Below, piece by piece: positions 1 through 6,299 of a DNA stretch of 11,883 bases. Location of the stretch: contig CAYPCV010000222.1 in the NCBI GenBank assembly GCA_964409295.1, forward strand, positions 1-11,883. Reading direction: 5' to 3'. The position numbers and the translations under genes are program-made. Each line of letters opens with the position of its first letter. The first letter of the stretch is position 1. The notes beneath the pieces are model-generated. The model saw only the letters and a list, made by a program, of their open reading frames with translations. It was not told the origin of the DNA and did no database searches. Origin of the DNA: UBA1140 sp964409295. GTDB taxonomy: Bacteria; Campylobacterota; Campylobacteria; Campylobacterales; Sulfurovaceae.

Positions 1-1974
1 AAAATTGGAGAAGTTCATGATGGTGCTGCAACAATGGACTGGATGGAACAAGAGCAAGAGAGAGGCATTACTATTACTTCTGCTGCTACTACTTGTGAGT
101 GGGCAAAAAAACAGATTAACATTATAGACACCCCAGGTCACGTTGACTTTACAATTGAAGTTGACCGTTCTATGAGGGTTCTTGATGGTGCTGTTTCAGT
201 ATTTTGTGCTGTTGGTGGGGTTCAACCACAATCAGAGACAGTTTGGAGACAAAGAAACCGTTATGGTGTACCTTCAATTGTATTTGTAAACAAGTACGAT
301 AGAACAGGTTCTGATTTTTATGAAGTTGAGAGACAGATTAAAGATAGACTTAAAGGTAACCCTGTTCCTATTCAACTTCCAATTGGTGCTGAAGAGAATT
401 TCCAAGGTGTTGTTGACCTTGTTCAAATGAAAGCCATCGTTTGGGATACAGACGCAGCTATGGGTTCTAACTACCATGTAGAAGAGATTTCAGAAGATAT
501 GATGGAATTGGCTGAAGAGTATCGTGAAAAGCTTATTGAGAGTATTGCAGAAGTTGATGGTCAAGAAGAGCTTATGGAAAAATTCCTAGAAGGCGAAGAG
601 ATTTCAGAAGAGGAAATCAAAGCTGGAATTAAAGCTGCGACTATTGGAATGCACATTGTTCCAATGACTGTTGGTACAGCATTTAAAAACAAAGGTGTTC
701 AGACTCTACTTGACGCTGTTGTTGATTATCTTCCATCTCCAGTTGAATCAGCTGCCATTAAAGGTACGATGATGGACGATGAAGAGAAAGAAGTTGAAGT
801 TGAATCTACTGATGATGGTGCATTTGCATCATTGGCATTCAAGATTATGACTGACCCATTTGTTGGACAGTTGACATTTATTCGTGTTTATCGTGGTTCT
901 TTAGAGTCAGGTTCTTACGTTCATAACTCAACCAAAGATAAAAAAGAGCGTGTTGGTAGAATTATGAAAATGCATGCTATCAAAAGAGAAGAAGTTAAAG
1001 AAATTTATGCAGGAGAAATCGGTGCTGTTGTTGGTCTTAAGAACACAACTACTGGTGATACTCTATGTGATGCTTCTGATAAAGTTGTTCTTGAAAGAAT
1101 GGATTTCCCAGATCCAGTTATCTCGGTAGCTGTTGAGCCAAAAACAAAAGCTGACCAAGAGAAAATGGGACTTGCTCTAGGTAAACTAGCAGCAGAAGAC
1201 CCATCTTTCCGTGTTGCAACAGATGAAGAGTCTGGTCAAACTATTATCTCTGGAATGGGAGAGTTACACCTTGAAATTCTTGTCGATAGAATGAAAAGAG
1301 AGTTCAAAGTTGAAGCTGAAGTTGGTGCGCCACAAGTTTCATACCGTGAGACTATTAGAGAAGCTGTTGACCAAGAGTACAAGTATGCTAAACAGTCTGG
1401 TGGACGTGGACAATTTGGTCATGTTTATCTTAAAATTGAGCCACAAGAGGCTGGTTTTGGTTATGAGTTTGTTGATGCTGTTAAAGGTGGGGTTGTTCCA
1501 AAAGAGTTCATCAAACCTGTTGATAAAGGTATTCAAGAGGCAATGGCTAGAGGTATTCAAGCAGGTTACCCTGTTGAAGATGTAAAAGTTACTCTTTATG
1601 ATGGTTCTTACCATGATGTCGATTCATCTGAAATGGCGTTTAAACTTGCTGCATCAATGGGATTCAGAGAGGGTTGTAGAAAAGCTAAACCAGTTATTCT
1701 TGAACCAATGATGAAAGTTGAAGTTGAAGTACCAGAAGACTTTATGGGAGACGTTATCGGAGATATCTCTAAAAGACGTGGTATTGTTAGAGGTATGGGC
1801 GATAGAGCAGGAAGTAAGATTGTTGATGCATTTGTACCACTTTCTGAAATGTTTGGTTACTCAACAGACCTACGTTCAATGACACAAGGTCGTGCAACTT
1901 ACGCTATGGAATTCGATCACTATGATGAAGTTCCTGCAAATGTTGCAAAAGAGATTATTGAAAAGAGAAACTAA
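1..1974 (+). CDS. fusA: Elongation factor G (EF-G), 5'-truncated by the window edge
   Basis: EF-G is the ribosomal translocase GTPase, moving tRNA-mRNA after peptide-bond formation and aiding ribosome recycling; it is cytosolic. The frame is open from base 1: KIGEVHDGAATMDWMEQEQERGITIT is not a start but continues a protein beginning upstream, so the ATG at 34 is internal. About 657 codons are visible against roughly 690-705 for the family, so ~45 N-terminal residues including the P-loop (G1) are missing. Visible GTPase motifs are switch I RGITI, G3 DTPGH and G4 NKYD (usually NKMD in EF-G, still within NKxD). Domain II, the domain III-V segments (SGMGELHLEI, GGRGQFGHV) and the C-terminal ribosome-contacting region follow intact to TAA. 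An intrinsic terminator lies 21 bp downstream. In most bacteria fusA follows rpsL-rpsG, which would lie to the left. Confidence 0.97.
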   Translation, partial: KIGEVHDGAATMDWMEQEQERGITITSAATTCEWAKKQINIIDTPGHVDFTIEVDRSMRVLDGAVSVFCAVGGVQPQSETVWRQRNRYGVPSIVFVNKYDRTGSDFYEVERQIKDRLKGNPVPIQLPIGAEENFQGVVDLVQMKAIVWDTDAAMGSNYHVEEISEDMMELAEEYREKLIESIAEVDGQEELMEKFLEGEEISEEEIKAGIKAATIGMHIVPMTVGTAFKNKGVQTLLDAVVDYLPSPVESAAIKGTMMDDEEKEVEVESTDDGAFASLAFKIMTDPFVGQLTFIRVYRGSLESGSYVHNSTKDKKERVGRIMKMHAIKREEVKEIYAGEIGAVVGLKNTTTGDTLCDASDKVVLERMDFPDPVISVAVEPKTKADQEKMGLALGKLAAEDPSFRVATDEESGQTIISGMGELHLEILVDRMKREFKVEAEVGAPQVSYRETIREAVDQEYKYAKQSGGRGQFGHVYLKIEPQEAGFGYEFVDAVKGGVVPKEFIKPVDKGIQEAMARGIQAGYPVEDVKVTLYDGSYHDVDSSEMAFKLAASMGFREGCRKAKPVILEPMMKVEVEVPEDFMGDVIGDISKRRGIVRGMGDRAGSKIVDAFVPLSEMFGYSTDLRSMTQGRATYAMEFDHYDEVPANVAKEIIEKRN

Positions 1975-1995
1975 GCGTTTCTTTTAATCTCTTAT

Positions 1996-2030
1996 ACCAT
2001 TGGAGCTTGCTCTCCAATGGTTTTTATCTT
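1996..2030 (+). terminator. Intrinsic terminator after fusA
   Basis: A perfect 10-bp stem (ACCATTGGAG at 1996-2005 with CTCCAATGGT at 2012-2021), a 6-nt loop and a T-rich tail (TTTTTATCTTCTTTTTT) form a textbook rho-independent terminator just downstream of the fusA stop. It separates fusA from the next gene, which has its own promoter. Confidence 0.88.
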
Positions 2031-2080
2031 CTTTTTTATTTGGAACACTTTCCAGAACTAATTTTTCATTTCTTTATTAA

Positions 2081-2112
2081 AACTTAAAATTTAAGTTAAA
2101 AAACTGTATAAT
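2081..2112 (+). promoter_or_regulatory. Promoter with an overlapping inverted repeat
   Basis: TGTATAAT at 2105-2112 is a good extended -10 (TATAAT at 2107-2112), placing the transcript start near 2119 and leaving a ~44-nt leader to the ATG at 2163. An inverted repeat, AACTTAAA (2081-2088) and TTTAAGTT (2090-2097), sits where the -35 region would be and could be an operator. The ribosome binding site is AAAGGA at 2151-2156. The base composition is very AT-rich, so the palindrome may be chance. Confidence 0.5.
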
Positions 2113-2162
2113 TTTAAATAAATATTAAAATATAAATATAGATATAAATCAAAGGAATTTTT

Positions 2163-2891
2163 ATGAAAAATAGTAAAATATCATTTATTACATTAGTTGC
2201 ACTAACTACTTTTGGATATGCAGGTGGAGATTTTGAAGTTGTTACTCCATATGAAACAGAAGATATAAAAAATGTTGAAGAGATGGTTGTGGAAGAAGTT
2301 GTTCAACCTGTAGTTAAAGCACCTGTAATTGTAGAAACAGCAGTGGTGGAAGAGCCAAAAAAAGCTAATAAAGATATTTATGCAAATGGTTTTTATGCTG
2401 GTTTAGGAATTGTGGCAACACGTTATGAAACAAGTTGTAGTTCACGCTGTGCAAATTCAGGAACCGATAAAACTATGGGTATTCTTGGAAGAGTTGGTTA
2501 CGACTTTAATAAATACATTGGTTTAGAAGCAAGAGGTATTAGAACGAGTCTAAAAGATGATGGTGGTACAGTAAAACATGCAGGAATTTTTATTAAACCC
2601 ATGCTTCCTGTTGGAGACAAAAGTAATATTTATGGTTTAATTGGGCTTGCAAAGACAACAACACAAGGTAGTTTGCAACGTACTGATGCAGAAACATTAG
2701 CTCTCGGTGTTGGTGTTGAAGTTGATTTAAGTAAAGACACTCCAAAAGATGGACGTTATAATCGTGAGTTTGATGGTCAAGGGGATCAAGAGAAAGGTAT
2801 TGGTCTTTTTGTTGATTATGAAAAAATGGTTGTAAAATCAGGGGCTCCTGCTTTAGATGCACTTTCAGCAGGTCTTACTTACGATTTCTAG
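2163..2891 (+). CDS. Predicted outer-membrane beta-barrel protein with acidic N-terminal linker
   Basis: The 242-residue product starts with a signal peptide (MKNSKISFITLVALTTFGYA, probable cleavage at ~20). Residues ~21-75 form a low-complexity linker rich in V, E and P. From ~76 (FYAGLGIVATRYE) the sequence alternates hydrophobic and polar residues with many glycines and aromatics, ending GLTYDF with the terminal Phe typical of Bam-inserted barrels. This fits the OmpA-like/porin-family small barrels (about eight strands), located in the outer membrane with the linker in the periplasm. CxxxC near residues 92-96 could form a disulfide in the first extracellular loop. The start is fixed by AAAGGA 6 nt upstream. 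It stands alone between a terminator and a long spacer. No specific ligand or function can be assigned. Confidence 0.8.
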   Translation: MKNSKISFITLVALTTFGYAGGDFEVVTPYETEDIKNVEEMVVEEVVQPVVKAPVIVETAVVEEPKKANKDIYANGFYAGLGIVATRYETSCSSRCANSGTDKTMGILGRVGYDFNKYIGLEARGIRTSLKDDGGTVKHAGIFIKPMLPVGDKSNIYGLIGLAKTTTQGSLQRTDAETLALGVGVEVDLSKDTPKDGRYNREFDGQGDQEKGIGLFVDYEKMVVKSGAPALDALSAGLTYDF

Positions 2892-2917
2892 TAGTTTAAC
2901 TCTTTTGTTTGATTACT

Positions 2918-2940
2918 TTGTAGAGTTTTTGACTCTACAA
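2918..2940 (+). terminator. Stem-loop after the beta-barrel gene, possible weak terminator
   Basis: TTGTAGAGT (2918-2926) pairs perfectly with ACTCTACAA (2932-2940) around a TTTTG loop, 26 bp past the stop codon. No T-run follows on either strand, so it may act as a 3' stabilising hairpin or need another factor, rather than terminate by itself. Confidence 0.4.
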
Positions 2941-3203
2941 AATAAGAGCAAATAGTAGTCACTCTCTCTTCCCTTCTATTCATACCAAAAATGTACTCTT
3001 TCTATATGTTAAATTTTGTAAAAATGCTGTTACTAGACGATAGAACTATCCAAAAATATATCTTATCTAATAATTCCAAAGTATCTATTTTTCTAATAAA
3101 AGAGCATATATAAAGATTTTATTAATAAAAATATTTGAGTAATAATAACTTATTGTCATTAATCAAATAGTAATTAATTAATAATTCTTATATATTTAAG
3201 GTG

Positions 3204-3217
3204 TTTTTTCTTATAAT
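3204..3217 (+). promoter_or_regulatory. Sigma-70-type promoter for the 11-mer repeat protein
   Basis: TATAAT at 3212-3217 is preceded by a run of six T at 3204-3209, the arrangement seen in Campylobacterota housekeeping promoters that often lack a clear -35. The predicted start near 3224 leaves a ~20-nt leader containing the AAAGG ribosome binding site at 3232-3236. Confidence 0.6.
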
Positions 3218-3244
3218 AACTCAACCAACCTAAAGGACTTGACA

Positions 3245-3601
3245 ATGAAAAAACTTACTCTATTAACCGTTTTGACTGCAACAATGTTAACAACAGCTTC
3301 AGCGAATTTCTCTTTTATGGGAGATATGATGAGGGATATGACTGATGCAGCCAAAGAGATGAGAACAGAAGCTACTGATGGAATGAAAGAGATGAAAACC
3401 GATACTATTGATGCTGCAAAAGAGATAAAAACAGAGGGAATTGATGCTGTAAAAGAGGTAAAATCTGAAGGTATTGATGGTGTTAAAGAGATGAAAGATG
3501 ATGTAAATGATGTGGCTAAAGAGGTAAAAGATGATGCTACAGATAGAGCTTCCGAGACTGTAGATAATTCAAAAGAGTTAAAAGAAGAGGTCAAAAAATA
3601 A
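3245..3601 (+). CDS. Small exported protein of seven 11-residue repeats, LEA-like
   Basis: The 118-residue protein starts at ATG 3245 (AAAGG 8 nt upstream); a TTG at 3239 in frame is less likely. A signal peptide (residues 1-20, ending TTASA before NFSF) predicts export to the periplasm. Residues 33-109 are seven contiguous 11-residue units without any insertion: Asp recurs at 34, 45, 56, 67, 78, 89 and 100, and Lys-Glu at 37-38, 48-49, 59-60, 70-71, 81-82 and 92-93. The unit reads roughly T/I-D-A-A/V-K-E-hydrophobic-K-T/D-E/D-G/A. This hendecad spacing makes an extended amphipathic helix and resembles the group 3 LEA motif (TAQAAKEKAxE), known from desiccation and osmotic-stress proteins. 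Function is not established; a periplasmic or outer-membrane-associated helical protein, or a stress protectant, are the best guesses. There are no cysteines. The gene is monocistronic. Confidence 0.75.
   Translation: MKKLTLLTVLTATMLTTASANFSFMGDMMRDMTDAAKEMRTEATDGMKEMKTDTIDAAKEIKTEGIDAVKEVKSEGIDGVKEMKDDVNDVAKEVKDDATDRASETVDNSKELKEEVKK
3341..3571 (+). repeat. Seven tandem 33-bp (11-codon) repeats, coding
   Basis: Seven in-frame 33-bp units encode residues 33-109 of the exported protein. The units are diverged at DNA level (for example GATGCTGCAAAAGAG and GATGCTGTAAAAGAG in neighbours) but keep strict 33-bp register, so the array expanded by duplication and is held by protein selection. The reverse strand is free of stops over the array, which is a by-product of the repeats. 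Confidence 0.85.
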
Positions 3602-3630
3602 TTTGACTAATTTTTTAAGGAAGTTAAATT

Positions 3631-3669
3631 CTACTAGGGTAAATCTGTTATCCATATTTACCCTTCTAG
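3631..3669. terminator. Hairpin between convergent genes, probable bidirectional terminator
   Basis: AGGGTAAAT (3636-3644) pairs with ATTTACCCT (3656-3664), with a further CTA/TAG pairing (3631-3633 with 3667-3669) beyond a 2-nt internal mismatch. It lies 30 bp after the repeat-protein stop and just before the ClC gene stop on the other strand, so it could end both transcripts. Neither side has a strong T-run. Confidence 0.5.
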
Positions 3670-3672
3670 GCT

Positions 3673-4926
3673 CTACTTGGCTTTATTGACATAACTTTTT
3701 CTAATTTTAAAGTGAAAATTAGAAAAATAAGCAACTAAAACCACACTAATTCCTGTGGCAATAACGACATTATAATCAAATGTAGTCTCCATAGCAAGAA
3801 CTAATGCTGTTAATGGAAGTTTCATAATAACCCCCATAAAAACAGCTGCACCAATCGCAGCGAAATAAAAAGCTTCAACAGGAAATGCATAAATAGTCAT
3901 TAACTCTCCAAAACCGTAGCCAATTAATGCTCCAATACTCATAAGTGGTAAAAAAACCCCTCCGACAGCATTGGCATAAATAGCAATAGTTGTTCCGATA
4001 ATACGCAATAATACAATGGTGAAAATAAGTAGAAGAGGAACATGTTTTTCTTGATTAATCAAGGACATTACAATCTCTTTCCCTGAAAAAGCAGCTTGTG
4101 GTTCTATAAGTAAAATGGTTCCAATAACACCACCTCCTAGAAGAGCAAAAATATGATTACGATACTTATGGTAGTTATTAAAAATTTTTAAATCAATAAA
4201 ATGGAGAACCCTCTTTTTTAAAAAAAGATACAAATAGATAAAAAATGTAATAAATGGAATAAAAATAAGGTTTGAGAGAATATAGTTATTATCGATTTCA
4301 CGTCCCTTTGAGTGGTAAAAGATAATAGGTTCTAAAAAATTTATACTAATGGCAAATGCAATAACTGAAGCCAAAATAAGATAGGTAATATACTGTTTTA
4401 TAAATTGGTAAGCGATATTTTCTACAGCAAAAGCAATACCTGTTAAAGGAGATACAAAGATGGCAGCTACTCCTGCACTTGCACCCAAACTAATCATCAT
4501 CTTAATTAATATTTTAGGTAGTTTCAAGACCTTATGGACATGATAGGCAATCATTGCTCCAATTCCTGCACTTGGACCCTCTGTTCCTACTGTAAATCCA
4601 CTAGCAAGTGATAGTGTTGAGGCGATAACTTTATAAAAGAGTGTTTTAATCGTTAGTATCATCTTGTTTTCACTGATGGATTCAGCAATTTCATTTACCC
4701 CATATTCACGAATATATTTGTCTTTTGAAGAGAGATAATTTACGATAAAAATAGCAACGGTAGGAACAGCATAAATATACCAAACAGGTAGAGTGGGAAT
4801 GGTCTTAAAAGGATTCCCCATATAGATAAAATAGGTCACGAAGACAATCAACAGTTCATAAAATGCGATAAAAAAACCACTAATAATTCCTGTAAGTATG
4901 GAGGCGATAATTATTTTCCCTAGCAT
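3673..4926 (-). CDS. ClC-family anion channel/transporter, divergent
   Basis: The 417-residue polytopic inner-membrane protein belongs to the ClC chloride channel/H+ antiporter family. Motifs in order are YGVNEI (75-80) in place of GSGIPEI, GTEGP (114-118) with the gating glutamate E116, SPLTGIAFAVEN (159-170), GGVFLP (322-327, classical GGIFAP) and MGVIMKLPLTALVLAME near 362-378. Aligning the conserved SPLTGI segment with the E. coli protein puts Asn170 at the place of the internal proton glutamate Glu203. The Ser and Pro of GSGIP are also replaced (Tyr75, Asn78). There is no C-terminal CBS domain. Length is normal for a bacterial ClC without CBS. ATG 4926 is preceded by GGGAA (4933-4937). 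It probably moves chloride or another anion, possibly as a channel rather than as a proton-coupled exchanger; the substrate cannot be read from sequence. Confidence 0.88.
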   Translation of the reverse strand: MLGKIIIASILTGIISGFFIAFYELLIVFVTYFIYMGNPFKTIPTLPVWYIYAVPTVAIFIVNYLSSKDKYIREYGVNEIAESISENKMILTIKTLFYKVIASTLSLASGFTVGTEGPSAGIGAMIAYHVHKVLKLPKILIKMMISLGASAGVAAIFVSPLTGIAFAVENIAYQFIKQYITYLILASVIAFAISINFLEPIIFYHSKGREIDNNYILSNLIFIPFITFFIYLYLFLKKRVLHFIDLKIFNNYHKYRNHIFALLGGGVIGTILLIEPQAAFSGKEIVMSLINQEKHVPLLLIFTIVLLRIIGTTIAIYANAVGGVFLPLMSIGALIGYGFGELMTIYAFPVEAFYFAAIGAAVFMGVIMKLPLTALVLAMETTFDYNVVIATGISVVLVAYFSNFHFKIRKSYVNKAK

Positions 4927-5054
4927 CTCTAATTCCCAATGTTATAATGGTTAAAATGGTAACTAAAAAAGGGTATGGAGTCGTTGTTTTATATCAATAT
5001 ATTCTATTATTATATTTTTGCTAAATTAAATTTAAAGAAACTTCACACTATTCT

Positions 5055-5084
5055 CAAAAAGAGAGAAAATAACTTCTCTTTTTG
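5055..5084 (-). terminator. A/T-flanked hairpin between the barrel gene and the ClC gene
   Basis: CAAAAAGAGA (5055-5064) pairs with TCTCTTTTTG (5075-5084). The structure has an A-run entering and a T-run leaving a short GAGA stem in both directions, as in bidirectional intrinsic terminators. It sits 17 bp after the stop of the minus-strand barrel gene and likely ends that transcript before the ClC gene. Confidence 0.6.
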
Positions 5085-5100
5085 ATTTTTAAACTCTCTA

Positions 5101-5646
5101 CTAAAAGTAAACAGATAGACCAACTTTTGTTTGAAAACTAGTCCATTTAAAATCTCCACCACCATCAATATTAATATCTTGACTTGTGTAGACTATTCCT
5201 GCATTAAGTGATATGTTATCTCGAATAAAATAGTTTGCATCTACTCCAAGACCCCACTCTGTACCATCGTAGTCAGTTGTTCCCTCTTCACCATTAAGCA
5301 GTGCTATATAACCAAGAGGTTTGATACTCATTTGAGGAGCAATAGGAATGTTAAAGGCAAACGCAGGGCCAATAATAGTTTCTGAACTATCACTATTTTC
5401 TATCTCTGTTGATTCATATTCCCAATGCAGACCAATCCCAAGATTTGGAGCAATATAATATAGACTTGTAAGAGAAAGTTCGGTTTCATCCAAATCTATA
5501 TCATTACCATTTCGGTCTATTTCTCCTGAACTAAAATTTAAACTTGTTCCTCCTGTTACTTCAATCGTTCCTGTTTGTATAGTGTGAGCTGTTAAGGTAT
5601 TTGGAATAATCCCTATCGCTAATAGTGTTAATAATGTTTTTTTCAT
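5101..5646 (-). CDS. Predicted outer-membrane beta-barrel protein (~8 strands)
   Basis: The start is taken at ATG 5646 (MKKTLLTLLAIGIIPNTLTA), preceded by AAGGA at 5652-5656; the frame extends 17 codons further upstream to an ATG without a good ribosome binding site. The 181-residue product has a signal peptide with cleavage near residue 20 (TLTA before HTIQ). The rest is a succession of amphipathic strands separated by acidic turns (SGEIDRNGNDIDLDE, ESTEIENSDSSE, NGEEGTTDYDGTE) and ends KVGLSVYF, with the terminal Phe expected for Bam substrates. It resembles OmpW/opacity-type small barrels but I cannot name a family with confidence. There are no cysteines. The promoter region carries two abutting palindromes, so regulated expression is plausible. 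Some neighbouring genes also encode envelope proteins, without forming an operon with it. Confidence 0.78.
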   Translation of the reverse strand: MKKTLLTLLAIGIIPNTLTAHTIQTGTIEVTGGTSLNFSSGEIDRNGNDIDLDETELSLTSLYYIAPNLGIGLHWEYESTEIENSDSSETIIGPAFAFNIPIAPQMSIKPLGYIALLNGEEGTTDYDGTEWGLGVDANYFIRDNISLNAGIVYTSQDINIDGGGDFKWTSFQTKVGLSVYF

Positions 5647-5685
5647 TGTTATCCTTGAAATTTTTACTGTTAGAAAGTTTATCCA

Positions 5686-5691
5686 TTTATA
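5686..5691 (-). promoter_or_regulatory. Possible -10 box of the minus-strand barrel gene
   Basis: On the minus strand TATAAA (plus 5686-5691) follows a run of seven T and would start transcription near 5679, giving a ~33-nt leader. It overlaps the edge of the 5689-5724 palindrome, which would then cover the promoter. Confidence 0.4.
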
Positions 5692-5724
5692 ACACAAAAA
5701 AATGTTAATATTTTTTTGTGTTAT
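5689..5724. repeat. Perfect 15-bp inverted repeat upstream of the barrel gene
   Basis: ATAACACAAAAAAAT (5689-5703) and ATTTTTTTGTGTTAT (5710-5724) are exact reverse complements around GTTAAT. The GTG/CAC core inside the A/T arms makes this less likely to be a chance AT palindrome. It covers the putative promoter of the minus-strand barrel gene (start codon 5646), so an operator or a cruciform/transcript hairpin are both possible. Confidence 0.7.
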
Positions 5725-5754
5725 TAATAATTAAAAAATATTTAATTATTAATA
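5722..5754. repeat. Second, abutting 14-bp A/T inverted repeat
   Basis: TATTAATAATTAAA (5722-5735) pairs with TTTAATTATTAATA (5741-5754) around a 5-nt loop; all bases are A or T. It shares 3 bp with the preceding palindrome, so a single right arm can pair to either side. This could be an alternative structure or a protein-binding region. Confidence 0.6.
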
Positions 5755-5862
5755 TTCTTGTTTGACTCCTCTACAAATAGTAAGTTAAATGTCAGAGAGC
5801 CGAAAGATTTTAAAGAAGTGGATGGATTAATATTAGTGAATAACGTTTATTTTTGCAGTAAA

Positions 5863-5868
5863 TATAAT
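5863..5868 (+). promoter_or_regulatory. -10 box for the small lipoprotein gene
   Basis: TATAAT at 5863-5868 follows a T-rich stretch (TTTATTTTTG ending at 5855). The transcript would start near 5875, with a ~55-nt AT-rich leader and AAGGAG at 5919-5924 placed 6 nt before the ATG. Confidence 0.5.
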
Positions 5869-5930
5869 TTTAGTTTAAGTTTTAATATTATATAGTTTAA
5901 TTAAAATTAAATTAATATAAGGAGTATTTT

Positions 5931-6293
5931 ATGCAAACAATACTAAAAAAAATATTACTACCTATTCTATCTCTATCAATATTTTTTACGGGATGTTCTT
6001 CCCATCATGATGTGGTTTCTGTATCTGAAACACATCTTTATAACAATAATTATGGATTACATTCTAATGTCGAAGTTGATAGAATTATTCAAAATGAGTT
6101 AATGGCAATGAATGACCCTACCGAAGTAGAGTTACCTAACTATACAAATCCTGCTTGGACGAGTGAACTTAAAGTAGAAGAGGGTGCTTTTTTGGCAGAA
6201 GATTATGTACCAACCGAACCAGTTATTAGCTATAAGTATAAGTTTGACAAGAAATTTTATGATACAGCTCAATGGAGAAAAGCAGAATTTTAA
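5931..6293 (+). CDS. Small putative lipoprotein of unknown function
   Basis: The 120-residue protein has a type II signal sequence: MQTILKKILL, a hydrophobic stretch and a lipobox FTGC with Cys22 as the lipidated residue, followed by SSHHD. The mature ~99 residues are hydrophilic, rich in Asn, Glu and Tyr, with no recognised domain; the C-terminus is basic and aromatic (YKYKFDKKFYDTAQWRKAEF). A strong AAGGAG ribosome binding site fixes the start. Ser-Ser after Cys (no Asp at +2) fits sorting to the outer membrane by the Lol system. It converges on the TPR lipoprotein gene with only 6 bp between the stop codons, so their transcripts probably overlap. I do not recognise the family. Confidence 0.75.
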   Translation: MQTILKKILLPILSLSIFFTGCSSHHDVVSVSETHLYNNNYGLHSNVEVDRIIQNELMAMNDPTEVELPNYTNPAWTSELKVEEGAFLAEDYVPTEPVISYKYKFDKKFYDTAQWRKAEF

Positions 6294-6299
6294 CTTTTT

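Larger units (their letters stand above)
2892..3244. other. Intergenic region, 353 bp
   Basis: No convincing gene is present. It contains a 9-bp stem-loop near its left end and a promoter at its right end for the repeat-protein gene. The middle (about 2945-3200) is AT-rich (~75-80% by eye) without recognisable RNA, repeat or protein. A 40-codon frame at 2991-3113 has no ribosome binding site and is not called. Confidence 0.6.

Noticed and set aside
1310..1614. Overlapping frames on both strands inside fusA
   Set aside because: Shadows of the EF-G coding frame without start signals or recognisable protein.
2041..2054. Short inverted repeat TGGAA/TTCCA after the fusA terminator
   Set aside because: Only 5 bp; too short to support a function.
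2991..3113. 40-codon plus-strand frame in the 353-bp spacer
   Set aside because: No ribosome binding site before the ATG, no signal or domain, and AT-rich composition; likely chance.
3211..3594. 127-codon minus-strand frame opposite the 11-mer repeat gene, rich in Ser/Phe/Thr
   Set aside because: It is the reverse reading of the repeat array; its stop-free length follows from the 33-bp periodicity, and the plus strand has promoter, ribosome binding site and signal peptide.
5101..5697. Longer form of the minus-strand barrel protein
   Set aside because: The extra 17 residues precede a complete signal peptide and lie over the putative promoter.
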